From Platycnemis pennipes (Eukaryota; Arthropoda; Insecta; Odonata; Platycnemididae), in assembly GCA_933228895.1 (NCBI GenBank), contig OW121846.1, forward strand, positions 110,873,054-110,937,053: 64,000 nucleotides of DNA, given 5' to 3'. Position numbers and translations under genes: made by a program. The notes beneath the pieces were generated by a model that saw nothing but the letters and a program-made list of their open reading frames with translations, searched no databases and was not told the DNA's origin. Position 1 is the first letter of the stretch. The number at the start of each line of letters is the position of its first letter. Positions 10,440-22,210 of the stretch are shown one piece after another.

Positions 10440-12455
10440 AAGCACACTTACCAGGAAGCTGAGACGGAATGAAGTTTAGTTTGACTCCACCCAAGATATG
10501 GTGAAGGAATATACATACTCCTTGAGGAAATTAACTAGGAAGGGGTTCATCTTGCAGTCCCTTCCTTTATTGCACACGCACAGGTGGCACCCTGCAGCCG
10601 AGAGGGCGTGAAGATTCTTGGTTTTCTCTAATCCCCCATCATTTAAATATCAAAATATTAAGATTGTTTAACTCAATGCTCTTGTATTACAAAGACATCT
10701 TTCTATAAGCATTAAAAATAAAAGCAATGAGGAGGAGTTCTTTTTAAGTACCATTTCGGCGAGGCGGACAATGAATTGAGTGGAGAGAGAATGTGGTGTC
10801 TGTCGTTGTGAGAGGTAGTAACGGAGTGATTCTAGGCCCTGGTTGTGTGGCATAGATGTGTAAAGTGAATTAACATCAATTGTGGCCATAATAAGATTGG
10901 TGCCTGTGTTTGGGACGGAGTGGAGTAGGTCAAGAAAGTGGTAGGAGTCTTTGATGAAAGAGGGAAGGGAAGTGACTATGGGTTGCAGGTAATAGTCGAC
11001 GAGGGCGGAGATGCACTCTATGGGAGAATTGGTACTGGAGACAATGGGGCATCCTGGGTTATTGGGCTTATGGATTTTTGGAAGTAGGTAGAAATGGGGG
11101 GTCTTGAAGTTGGGTAGGGGGGGAGGGGACAGAATAGCAAATTCAGAGAGAGATAGCCCTTTGGTGGGTCCAAATTCCTTGAGAAAGGAAGAAATTTCAA
11201 TTTGGAACTGTGGGTTAGGGTCTTCTGGGAGGAGAGCATAGGAGGAGTGATCGCTGAGTTGGCGCATGGCTTCTGAGATGTACTCGATTTTGTCCATTAT
11301 GACGGTGGTAGAGCCCTTATCTGCTTTAGTGATTACGATATCCTGATTGGTGGAGAGTTTTTTGAGAGCGAGTGATTCATGGTGCGTAATATTTTTTGGG
11401 GGTTTAATGGATTGAAGGAATGAAGGATCAGAAATTTTGTTGAGGAAGAGTTTAATGAAGATCTCAATCGGATGGCTGGAAGGGAGTGGCTTTGGCTCAC
11501 GTTGAGAAGGTGGGATAAATTTGGTAAGGGACTGGATATTGGTCGGTCTATTTGGGGGACTTGGGTGGGAATTCCAAAATGCACGCCACCGGAGTGCTCG
11601 GCAAAATTTCAAGGCGTCGGTGACGATGTTCTCGTGGTTGACATGTGGAGTGGGGGAGAAGGTGAGGCCTTTTCTTAAAACCGAGCATTCATTGTCATCC
11701 AAGGTATGTGAAGAAATGTTCACGAACTCGCGGTCGGCTTCGGGGAGTGGCTGGGGGGCTGCTTTGGGCTGCCGCTTGGGGAAGTCCAGAACGCGGGGTG
11801 AAGGGACAGGCAGGTTGTAAATGTTGGCTAGGTCTGGTTTTGGGAGCAGGAGGGGGGGCATTCTGGCCGCTTTGGCGGAGTGAGTTCGGGAAGGAGAAAT
11901 GGAAGACCAGAGCGAAAGAAAGATTTGTAAAGGGTTGAGAGTTTTTTCCGGTGGTAACTCCGTCTACGAGTAAGATTCCGGAGAGCAGAGGAAAGTATGC
12001 GGTTGACATGAGGAAGGAGATGTGGGGAAGAGAGAGAGAGATGATTTTGTAAAGTGATAAAAGAGAATGTTGATGGTTAGTGAAGAGGGACGAATAGTAA
12101 GACAAGAGGGTTTGTGTAAGGTGGATAGAATGGTGGTAGATTTGTATATGAAGGTGGCCGTGGAGGCTTGGTGGAATGCCAGATATAGGAAATTTGACAA
12201 CGAGGCCGTTAGGTGGGATACTGAGGGACAGGCATGAGGTGAGAAACTCGGTATGGCTGGAGTATTTGGCTACTTTGTGAGCTTGGATGCTCAGTTGGTG
12301 CAACCAGAAACGGCAAGGGTGTGGGAGATCCATATGGATGGATAAAGGAAATAATAGGAAGCGAAAGGAGAAAATAGGATATTAACAGTGGTAGGGAAAA
12401 GAGAACAGTACACTCACAGGAACGATGAGACGGATGAAGCTCAAGAGCTGATCAA
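10440..12455 (-). mobile_element. Penelope-like element, 5' half, minus strand
   Basis: Two short related segments bound this copy: near 10446-10475 (cacttaccaggaagctgaga) and near 12412-12440 (cactcacaggaacgatgaga). Both continue with similar gaatgaag/gatgaag sequence, in the same orientation, so they may be direct pseudo-LTR remnants. Between them the minus strand encodes the N-terminal part of a Penelope-like reverse transcriptase. The half carrying motifs B and C and the endonuclease is missing. It is embedded in RAD17 intron 2, next to a non-LTR element. Confidence 0.6.
10668..12333 (-). pseudogene. Penelope-like reverse transcriptase, N-terminal portion
   Basis: Two overlapping minus-strand frames, 12333-11695 and 11861-10668, form one broken coding region. 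The second (397 codons) contains QDIVITKADKGSTTVIMDK, HFYLLPKIHKPNNPGCPIVS and IMATIDVNSLYTSMPHNQGL. These are the K-A-D-K-G, P-K-I-H-K and D-V-x-x-L-Y-T-x-I/M-P blocks of Penelope-like RTs; the last holds the motif A Asp. The frame ends just before motif B, where residues LCNTRALS loosely align with the QTRGCAMGS of the copy at 57712-58984. At least one frameshift near 11700-11860 splits the N-terminus. Motif C, the thumb and the GIY-YIG domain are absent, so it cannot be active. Confidence 0.85.
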
Positions 12456-12486
12456 TGATCAGCTCCTTAGCTTCATCTGTCTCATC
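12424..12486. repeat. Near-perfect 31-bp palindrome at the PLE / non-LTR junction
   Basis: The left arm is 12424-12454, the spacer is one base, and the right arm is 12456-12486. 28 of 31 positions pair. It sits exactly where Penelope-like sequence gives way to non-LTR sequence. Confidence 0.75.
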
Positions 12487-15400
12487 CACCCACTACGGTC
12501 CTTATCGGATGAGGGCCCTAGTAGAGTTGGGTGTGGCAAATCTATGCAAACATAAAAGGGAGCTCGCATGGACCCTGAGGGGAGACCTTCTAGCTTGCCA
12601 TGCTGCCAGTGAGCCAAGTCACAGGGGATATATGGCGAGGATGCACTCTTTGTGGTGAGAGATGCATCCTGAATAAAACCATCTGTCGCAGCAGAATATG
12701 CGCAACTACACCTATCACCTGCACAAGAAAATGACACCCCAACTGCAAGGTCAGAGTAGTGCACCACCGGTCAACGCTCTATCTCCTACAAAGGGAGATG
12801 GGGTTTCCGGCTATCTTCCAGTGAAGGGAGACGAGCCGAAGGCTGTTTCTGATCTACTCAAGCGATTGGAAAGCACGATAAACTATGATGAGGCGACTAC
12901 CAGGCAGAGAAATATTCATCAAAATTTCTCTGCGGGAGCAACAGCTGTCCCAGTTGAATGGCATCGTAGATATGTTCCTGACGGAAACGTCGAGCCTCTG
13001 GGAAATAGACTGTGTGGTATATGCTGCCGCCACACTGTTGGCCTCTCCTCGAGTGTCTGCCACTTGTGAGACTAAAGCAGCAAATAGGCTTAAACAGCTT
13101 AATGCCAAAATCACACTGGCAAGACAACAGGTGTTGAGATTTCAGTGTGTGAAGTATTACCTTTCCTCCGGTCGGGCCTTTACACCGAAGTTCAAGCGCA
13201 TTGTGCGTGCGATCCGGAGAGACCACAACACACTAAAAAAAGAGTGCTGCTTATCCTTAAGCTGCACGAGGTGGATAGAGTGTGGGCACTAACAACGACA
13301 CGGAAGAAGTTGGTCAAGAGGACCAACGCCAGGAAAGAGAACTCCACCTTCTCCTCTCAGTCATCCAGTCTCTTCCGAACCCCACCACCTGTTGTCCAAA
13401 CACCACCAACTGTCCCGGAGGTGGAACGTTTCTGGAAGGACATCTACAAGACTAGCAAGCCATTCAACGAAGGTACTCCAGCTATTGCTCACTTTAAAGA
13501 GTTTTGTGACCGCCACCAAGCAGATATGGATCATCCCATCTCAGTCACGGAAAGTGAAGAAGGCCTGCTCTGGCAAGAAGAACTTCACTGCTCCAGGATT
13601 GAACGCAGTGAATAACTTTTGGTGAAAAAAGTTCCCTTCCACGCACAAACACCTTGCCAGAATCTTCACATCCTTCCTGTCAGGGATGGAGCCAATTATG
13701 TCCTGGCTGACTGAGGGGCGAACGGTCCTAATACCAAAAAAGGGAGACTTGTCCGATCCGAAGAACTACCGCCCTATAAACTGTCTCAACACTGTATACA
13801 AGGCGTTCACTTCCATCTTGAACGACCTTATCCTCCACCACGTCCAACCGGAATGGGAGGAAGTGTACGAGTAGAGGGGCTCAAAGAACGGCATCGTGGG
13901 ATGCAAGAACAACCTGTTCATTGATACGTGTGTGAGCCAGGACGCTTGTCAATAACAGCGTAACCTGTAAATGGGCTGGGTGGACTACAAGAAGACTTTT
14001 GATACCACCTCTCATGAGCTGATTATAGCCATGCAGGGGTACATGGAAGTCCACCCAGAGGTTGTGTCCTGCATCGAGCGCCTGTTACCACTGTGGAAGA
14101 CGTGCTTCGCCATACCATCGGGCAGGAAGACCGTCTACATGGAATTGATAACATACCGCCGTGGTGTTTTTCAAGGCGATAGCCTCAGTCCCCTCCTGTT
14201 CTGTTTATATCTCCTTCCTCTGTCCGTTCAGTTGAGACGAGTTAGGGGATATATGTGCGGTGTCCCGTCAAAACGGGAGCATAAGGTCACCCATCTTTTC
14301 TATGTGGATGACCTGAAGCTTAATGCTTCAAGTGCGAAAGACCTGCGCTTGGCGTTGGACACCGTACGCAGATACAGTGAGGATATGGGGATGGAATGCT
14401 GATTGGACAAGTGCGCGACCATCCATCTGGCAAAAGGAAAGATTTCGGAATACCAGGAAGACGTGCAGCTCGTTCATGGAAACGCTATTCGTCATCTTGA
14501 TGATGACGAATCGTATGAATATCTCGGCATCCCCCAACGCCGGATGCAGGAGGTGAGTGCAGTGAAGGAAAGGCTTACAGCCAAATATAGGCAGACTCTC
14601 AGGAGAATCTGGAGCTCTGACCTGTCTGGCAAGAACATCGTTCTTGCGACTATCACCTTCGCAGTTCCAACACGGTTTGGAGTTGGACCTTAATTCCAGG
14701 GGAGAAGCGTGCGACAAGTCAATCTTGTCGCTTTAGGCGGACGTGTTCAAGCTCGAAATAAAGACTGTGAAGCAAAAGACCCTGCTCCGCAAGCATACCG
14801 AGAAGCCCATGCATGGAAGTTTCTATCGAAACTTGAAAACACATGGGCTACCGCAGGAGCTCACGTTGGCCTTCCTGCGCTCTGCAGGTCTGAAGTCCGA
14901 AACCGAGGGATTCGTCCTCGCGAGCCAAGATGATGTCATCAACACCCTCTTATACTGTCGCCTCATCTTTGTTCAAAAATGATGGACATGAGATGCAGAG
15001 TGTGCCGACGGCAGCCGGAGACTTTAGGTCATTTACTCTCCGGCTGTAGCTTTTATGCGAAGAACGCATAGATAAACTGGTACAACTCGGCTCTGAGGGT
15101 GTTGTATTACCACCTAAGACACTATTACGGCATAGACACAAATTCGGTGCTGCCTTGCGCCTCTGGAGACATCGAGTCCGTCGTGGAGAACGAGAAGTGT
15201 AAGATCTGGTGGAGTTATTCCTTCTCCACCTCCAGGCAGTTGCAGGAGACAAAGGCTGATATCGTTCTCCTCGGCAATCTCTCTCATGCCATGTTCTGAT
15301 CGAGTTTTTGGCACTGGTCGAAACGAACATGGCAGCGAAGGAGATTGAAAAAAGGACTACATATCAAGATCTGCTATGCGAACTCCTGCAAATGTGTGCG

Positions 15401-15735
15401 GGCTACTCTGTGAAACTGGTAGTCCTCATCGTGGGGGTGCTTGGCGGTGTCAAGAGCTCACTGGTTGAAAATCTCAAGTGCATCCCGGCATGCATGGTAC
15501 GAGCTGATGCACTTGCAAGTGCAATTTAGAAGGCTGTCCTTCTCGGGTCACTCCGCCTGCTTCGTTCGCATGACTCTGATGCTGGGTAGCCACCTATCCA
15601 CTGGTGGCGGATGTGGCTACACTTAGGCGCGACCCCTCTCGAGTCTCCAGCAATTATGATGGCAATGAAACCTGATGCTAGCCGGAGACTCGGAGGTGGA
15701 AGTTACTAATTGTAACATAATAACAATAATAATAA
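12487..15735 (+). mobile_element. Non-LTR retrotransposon with restriction-like endonuclease, copy 1 (R2/R4-type architecture), broken
   Basis: The frames, interrupted by several stops and frameshifts, read in order as follows. RT fingers: RTVLIPKKGDLSDPKNYRPI (13713-13772). Motif A: GWVDYKKTFD (13974-14003). Motif B: GVFQGDSLSPLLFCLYLLPL. Motif C: FYVDDLKL (14299-14322). Thumb: YEYLGIPQRR. CCHC knuckle: C-x2-C-x8-H-x4-C in CRVCRRQPETLGHLLSGC (14996-15049). Last, a segment with KIWWSYSFST and ADIVLL typical of the C-terminal PD-(D/E)XK-like endonuclease. This order is that of early-branching non-LTR elements (R2, R4/Dong, NeSL group); the clade is not resolved. The endonuclease has KADIVL where copy 2 has NPDIVL. 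It ends in an (AATAAT) tail near 15720-15740. Confidence 0.8.
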
Positions 15736-16810
15736 TAATGCCAGGTTCTAAACCGCATGGACCCCCTGATGTGTCTCACAAGAGAACATGTAATGGCTGG
15801 GGCAGGGGTGTTTCTCTTCCAGGCGGCAAAGAGGGCAGCACACAAAATTGGTCTGGACTTCGACCTGTCATCCGACAGAAGCGACAATGACGCGTCCATC
15901 TTGTCATTGAAGGCAGACGTTCTCAAGCTCGAGATAAAGAAAGCCGAGCAGAAAACCTTGCTGACAGCGCACATCGATAAGCCTATGCATGGATGTTTCT
16001 ATTGAAACATGGAAAAGCATAGGCTATTGAAAGAGCTGATGTTTGCCCTTCTACGCTCCGCAGGTCTGAAGTCCAAGACCAAAGGATTCATCCTTGCATG
16101 CCAGGATGGTGTCATAAACACCCTCGTGTACCGCCACATTATATTTAAGGTGGAGGTAGCATAGGTAGGTTCTGTGGGTGTCACCTGCGGCACCATTATG
16201 GCTTGGACGAAACACCTGTGCTGCCATATCCACCTGGAGAGATTGAGTCCGTCGTGCAGAATGATAAATGTAAAATCTGGTGGAATTATTCCTTTTCTAC
16301 CACCAGGCAGTTGACGGCGACTAATCCTGATATTGTCCTCGTTGACCACCTCTCCCGCTCCATGTATATGATCAAGTTTTCGGCGCCTGCCGAAACGAAC
16401 ATGGACATGAAGGAGGTGGAGAAACGGACGAAATATCAAGACCTGCTGTTTGAACTTCGACAGATGTACCCTGGACACTCGGTTATGTTAGTAGTCCTCA
16501 TCATAGGAGTGCTTGGTGGAGTATTGGGATCGGTGGTGGATAACATCAAGTGTAATCCGGCCTGCGTGGCACTGGCAGAATCGCTTATAGCACGCATGCA
16601 GAAGGCCGTCATCTTGGGTTCTCTCCATCTGCTGCATACACACAATCCCAAAGCAGCGTAGACACTTATCTGATGGGCATCGGGAGTGGCTATGAAAACT
16701 GCCAAACCCCTCTTGAGTCTCCGGTCATTATGACGGCAACGAAACCTGATGCTAGCCAGAGATTCAAGAGGTGGATGTTACTTAATAGTAACCTTAACAA
16801 ATAATAATAA
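15736..16810 (+). mobile_element. Same non-LTR family, copy 2, 5'-truncated
   Basis: It starts after the RT domain: EHVMAGAGVFLFQAAKRAAH then KADVLKLEIKKAEQKTLL. The last open stretch, 16203-16661, keeps the endonuclease region without stops: KIWWNYSFSTTRQL, NPDIVLVDHL, KRTKYQDLLFEL and a tail QKAVILGSLHLL. The ND/PD...E/K arrangement resembles the restriction-like nuclease of R2/R4 elements. The CCHC knuckle is deleted or scrambled around 16130-16180. It ends with CTTAATAGTAACC and a short ATA-rich tail at about 16795-16811, like copies 1 and 3. It lies directly downstream of copy 1 in the same orientation. Confidence 0.75.
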
Positions 16811-17512
16811 TAAGGGGTCAAAAATGGACCACTGGTCTCCTAGTGGCGTCCCCGGTAACGGCTTCGGCCGGCTAATGGTAGCCATCTGCTTGTGGGGCTA
16901 ACCACCCCACTTGCAGTATTACTGGTTCCCAGACAGAGTACCAGAAAAGCCACCCACAACCGGCCCCTCTCGGATGGGGGCCCTAGTGAAGTTGGGTGTG
17001 GCAGAAGCAACAGACCACCGCATACTGGAGTCGTATGAGGTGGACGGATACCCTAAGGGGCGACCTACTGGCATGCTATGCTGCCAGCGATCCCAATCGT
17101 AGGGGGTATATGGCCAGGATGCACTCATTGTGGTGTGAGATGCATCCAGAACACCACCAACTTTCACAGCAGAACTTGCGCGATCAGGCCAACCACCTAC
17201 GAAAAAAGGAGTCAAAAGTATAGGAGTAAAGGGGTCACTGGTGGATAACATCAAGTGTATTCTGGCCTGTGTGGCACAGGCGGAATCGCTTATAGCTCGC
17301 ATGCAGAAAGCCGTTATCTTGGGTTTTCTCCATCTGCTGCGTACGCACGATCCCAAAGCAGCATAGCCACTCATCCGATAGGCATCGGAAGTGGCTACGA
17401 AAACTGCCAAACCTCTCTTGAGTCTCCGGTCGTTATGATGGCAGTGAAACCTGATGCTAGCCGGAGACTCAAGATGTGGACGTTACTTAATAGTAACCAC
17501 ATAATAATAATT
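16811..17512 (+). mobile_element. Same non-LTR family, copy 3: internal-deletion derivative (5' end joined to 3' end)
   Basis: The first part (16811-17222) matches the 5' region of copy 1 (for example CGGATGGGGGCCCTAGTGAA here against CGGATGAGGGCCCTAGTAGA at 12508) and extends further 5' than copy 1 does. At about 17222-17240 it jumps to the 3' region (GGTGGATAACATCAAGTGTA, also in copy 2 at 16537) and ends in the same tail, CATAATAATAAT, near 17512. All RT and endonuclease coding is missing. Such 5'+3' derivatives can be mobilised in trans, so it looks like a non-autonomous partner. Confidence 0.75.
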
Positions 17513-18047
17513 TTTATTTGCCCAGAGATCAAGGTACTCATGTTCCAAGATATAAGGCACGGCATATTAGGTATATTACAACATAGAGCATACAAAATAA
17601 AATAATTACGGAAGAAGAAATTCTACAATAGAATAAAATAAATGTATCATGAAAAATGCCTGTCATTTGCATTTAAAAAGGGTCATTTTTTTTCACACAT
17701 TTCAGTTCATTTGGTAGCTTATTGTATTGTAACAGGTCCATGTGCTTTGGGGAATAGCTAGAGATTTTGGTTCTAATAAAATATCTCTGTAGCTCATTGG
17801 ATCCTCTCGTATTGTAATTATGGATACAGTCATTGGTGGAGTACTCTGAAATATTTTGTTTAGCCAACACAATTGCAAAGAATATACGAATGCATGGAAG
17901 TGGAAGAATACAGAGTTTTTAAATAAAGGGCGACATGGAGCTTTGAGAGAGGTATTACACATAAGTCTTACAATTTTCTTTTGAATTTTGAAAATAACAT
18001 GAGCATTGGGTGAAGGACCCCAGAACAGAATAGCATGCGAGTAGAAT

Positions 18048-18543
18048 GGGGGTGTTTACTCGGAACCAAAATCGCAATTTTGTACACGAAATCATTAGAT
18101 GGAAATGAAAAATTAATCTTCTAACCCGAGCCATTCACTCATACACCAAAAATTAAAATAAGCAAAAGGTGATGCCCACCGAAAAAGCTGCTGTGACCAT
18201 TGATGTCATTTTCCTTCCGTCCTTGATTGCCTTTAGCGTAGGGGAAGGGGGATTCTCGGAAGGTCTGCTCGCACAGATCCTGTCGCAACAGTTTCTATTG
18301 GCAGAGTCAGTTGTCTCTCCCCCATTGCGATAAGGCGAAGTAGCTTCGTGGGCTCAGTTGTGATTAGATGAAGTCGAATACATCAGAGGTTTTACCATGC
18401 CCACTTTTGTGAAACGGTTAAAAACATCAGTTTTTCGCCGCTTATAACTCGAGAAATAATTGACAGAAAAAATGGAAAAATATGGGTCTTTTCATTTTAC
18501 AAACTCTATCAGACTCGGAGTAAAAAAAATGGTAAACGACCCC
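18048..18543. mobile_element. MITE, copy 1 of the GGGGTCRTTTACC family, inserted in the LINE
   Basis: The ends are GGGTGTTTAC on the left and, reverse complemented, GGGGTCGTTTACC on the right. Shared internal blocks (CGCCGCTTATAACTCGAG; GAACCAAAATCGCAATTT) recur in the shorter copy at 60490-60781 in opposite orientation. Removing it restores the LINE frame: the joined LINE reads YYGEFYSHAILFWGPSP across the site. No coding content. Confidence 0.75.
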
Positions 18544-19612
18544 ATTCACCATAGTAAATAGAAAGCTGTACTTGATTATTGGCAGTTAGCCGAATTGAAC
18601 AGATTAGAAAACACAGTTTACTCCGGACATTTGAAATGTGGCTCTCCTATGAGAGTCTACTGTCCAGAGTAACACCTAGAAAAAGGGCATTTGAGCTTAG
18701 TGGAATCATTACATTATCAAAACACACAGAGAAATTAGATATGGGTTTGTTCTTATTAGCAAAGTACATTAAGTTTTATCGTTGTTGATAAGGAGAAAAT
18801 TTATATCACACCACTCTTGAAGGTGCACAGTATTATTTGCTCTTTGCTCCAGGTTCTCTATTGAAGAGGTGGACACCAAAACATTTGTGTCGTCTGCATA
18901 CAGTATAGGATGTGAGCTGGGCTTAGATTCAAACAATCCTGGAGGGTCATTTATGTATAGAAGGAACAGCACTGGACCAAGAACAGATCCCTGGGGTACA
19001 CCTCATGTGACTGTTTTTGCAGGTGAAATATAGGTGGTTCCATCTTTGGTGATACTTACTCTTTGCTGCCTTTCACTTAGATAAGATTTGATCCAGTTGT
19101 ATGGAGTACCTCTAATACCAAAGTCATCTAGTTTCAACATTAGTAGATGGTGGTTTACACAATCGAATGCTTTGGAGAGTCAAATAATAAAACAAGAGAT
19201 TCAAGTTTATAGTCTAGGTCAGACAATATTTTGTTTATGACATGGTAAATAGCTGTGGTTGTGCACTTGGATTTCCTAAAACCATGCTGAGATGTGGATA
19301 ATAATTTTTATGATTCCAAGTCTGTTATTAATCGAGAGTAAAAAACTATTTCAAAAATTTTCATCATCATCATCAAGGGTCAACAATCCTAGGATTGGTT
19401 TGACACAGCCCTCCACTCGATTCTTCTATCGGTCAACCTCTTCATATTAACGTAGTTCCTCTTTTTCACATCCTTTACGACCTGTTATATGTAACTCACA
19501 CGAAGCCTGCCTTTTCCATTCTTCCCGTTCACTTTTCTTCGACGATTGTCTTCATCAGGCCATCGTGTCTTAAGATGTGGCTGATTAAGTTGTCCTGTCT
19601 TCTTTTTATAGT

Positions 19613-21082
19613 TTACAGCAGACTTCTCTTTTCTCCCACTCTTCTTAGGACTTCTTCATTTGTCACTCGGTTGATCCATTTAATTTTCATCATTCTTTGA
19701 TAGCACCATATTTCAAATGCTTCCACCCTTTTCTTCTCCACTGCTGTCATTGTCCATGCCTCACTGCCGTGAAGAAACATGCTCCAGATATACGTTTTGA
19801 TGAATTGCTTCCTTACTTCCAAGCTAGTATTTCCAGCTGTAAGTAGATTCTTCTTTTGATAGAATGCCCTCTTTGCCTGGGCTATTCTACTGACTATTTC
19901 TTTCTTGCTTCGTCCATCGCTGGTTACTCTGCTTCCCAGGTAACAGAACTCTTTCACCTCTTGCAGTATCTGTTTTCCTAGTATAACGTTGGTTTTGGCC
20001 TCTTTTTTCTTGCTCCAAACCAATATCTTAGTCTTCTTCTTATTGATCTTCATTTGATATCTGGTCATTGTCCTTTCCATGGCTGTTAGTATCTTTTTTA
20101 GATCCTTCTCTGTGTCTGCTATGACAGCTATGTCATCAGCGAATCTCAGCATCCTAATTTTTTCTCCATGGATATTCACCCCAGAAGACTTCTCTTTGAT
20201 TTCATTGATGGCTCTCTCGATGTAAACATTAAAAATTACGGGAGACAGTGCACAGCCTTGTCTCACTCCTTTCTTTATTCTTACTTCTTCACAGATGGGT
20301 CCAGATTTTATCACCGCTACTTGGTTTTTATACGAACTGTGGATAATTCTTCGGTCAATGTTCGACACTCGAATTCCTTTCAGAATCCAAGCATTAAATT
20401 CCAATCCATGTTGTCAAAAGCCTTCTCTAAATCCACAAATGCAATGAAGGTCGGTTTGTTGTTCTCCATTCTCTTCTCTATAAGCAGTCTAAGGGCCAAT
20501 ATTGCTTCTCTTGTGCCCTTCCTTTTCCTGAATCCGAATTATCTTCATCCAGGAACTCCTCTGCTTTTTGTTCTATTCTTCTGTAGATTATCCTTGTCTA
20601 TATCTTCGATGCATGTGTCGTCAGACTTATAATTCTAAATTTTCACATTTCTCTGCTCTCTTCTTTTTGGGAATAGGAATGATGGTGTTTTTCTCTAAGT
20701 CCCTGGGTATTTCTCCTGTTGAGTACATGTCGCAGATGGCCTTGTAGAGAAGGGCCAATGTCCTTTCTCCTGCATTCGTTATCAGTTCTACGGGGATATC
20801 ATCAATTCTAGGAGCCTTATTCATCTGAAGGTCCCTTACTGCTGCGTCGAATTCTGATCTCAATGTTGATGCTCCTATATCATCCTTATCGACTTCGCTT
20901 TCCTCTTCAACAACTTTCATGCTGAGATTGTTCCTGCTGTATAACTCTTCCAGATATTCTTTCCATCTCTTCACTCTGTCTTCATTTTCAATCAAAAGTT
21001 CTCCATTCTTGTCTTGTATAGCATTGCATCTTGCGCTCCGTTCCTTGAAGTGGTTCCTCACTATCCTATAGGCAGCTTCCAC
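19613..21082 (-). pseudogene. Reverse transcriptase of the RTE-like element
   Basis: Two long minus-strand frames: 21082-20627 (fingers: FDAAVRDLQMNKAPRIDDIP and LEKNTIIPIPKKKRAEKCEN) and 20404-19613 (palm and thumb). The second contains motif B, KKGVRQGCALSPVIFNVYIE, motif C, RFADDIAVIA, and the downstream FCYLGSRVTSDGRSKKEI, KTYIWSMFLHGSEAWT and a long C-terminal tail. The catalytic FADD is intact. The piece between the two frames (about 20627-20404), which should carry motif A, is frameshifted: FVDLEKAFDNMD can be read there. It once copied RNA into DNA at the target site. Broken, but less decayed than the host LINE. Confidence 0.85.
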
Positions 21083-21393
21083 CTTTCCAAGGGAAAGGTT
21101 GTTTTATACATCTTTGCATAGATTGTTTACCCACATTTCTCTAGCTTTCCTGGCTTTGCGACTTTCTTCGTTCCTTATTCTTTTGTAGCAAAGCTGCCCT
21201 TCTTCAGTTTTCTCATTTTGTACTTTCTTCAATCAGCACTAAGACTTCTTCTGTGATCCATGGCTTCTTCTTAACAACTTTTCATCTTCCAAGAACTTCT
21301 TTTGCGTCGTCCTGTAGTCCACTTTAATGTTTTCCCAACACTTCCACTGGTTTCTCAGTCAGGTCCTCTCCTATGTTGTTTCTCCTGCATTCG

Positions 21394-22210
21394 TTATCTT
21401 TCAGAAATGCCAGCTGATGTTGAGTCTCCTTCAGTTTTTCTACTTGCCATATATGTATTCTTCTCTGCTTTCTTAATTTTCTTGAATTTTTGTCGGCATT
21501 TCATCACCACTAAATTATGGTCACTGTCAATGTCAGCCACAGGGTAGCTTTTGCAGTCCTTCACCTGGTTTCTAAATCTCTGCTTCACTAAAATGTAGTC
21601 TATTTGAAATCTTCCTGTCTCCTGGCATCTTCCACGTGTATCTTCTTCGGTTGTGATTTATAAACAATGTGTTAGTAACTACTGACTTATGTTGTGTGCA
21701 GAACTCCAGCAGTCTTTCTCCTCTTTCATTTCGGTTTCCCAATCCATATTTTCCTGTTATTCTTCCATCTTGACCTTCGCCGATGGCAGCGTTCCAGTCT
21801 CCTAAAATAATTAGGTTTCTTCTCCTTTCACCTGTTTTATTATTTCAGTGATACCTTCTTCGACGTCTTCCACTTCTTCTTCTTCGTAGTCCTATGTAGG
21901 CATGTAAACTTGCACCACAATGGTATCTGTAGGCTTAGTTTTAATTTTAACTATTATAAACCTTTCACTGTACTGCAGAAAGCTCTTCACACAAAGTCCT
22001 GCACTCTTCCTGAGCATTATGCGTACTCTAGCGTTACCATTCAGTGATCCGGAGTGAATAATTCTATAACTTCCACTCCAAAAGTCTCCTCTTTGGGCCA
22101 TCTCATTTCACTGATTCCTAATACATTGAGGTCCATTCTCCGCATTTCCACCTTCAGGTTCTCCAGTCTTCTGCAGGTCGAAATAATCGCACTTTCCACG
22201 TTCCTACCCT
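21394..22210 (-). pseudogene. APE-type endonuclease of the RTE-like element
   Basis: The minus strand from about 22210 reads, over frameshifts, RRLENLKVEMRRMDLNVLGI with a following SEMRW, the E-T/M-R-W block of APE endonucleases. Next come IIVKIKTKPTDTIVVQVYMP (21930-21899) and VADIDSDHNLVVMKCR (21540-21480), which holds the catalytic S-D-H near the domain's end. In the family this nuclease nicks target DNA to prime reverse transcription. Frame breaks occur between about 21600 and 21900. Confidence 0.75.
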
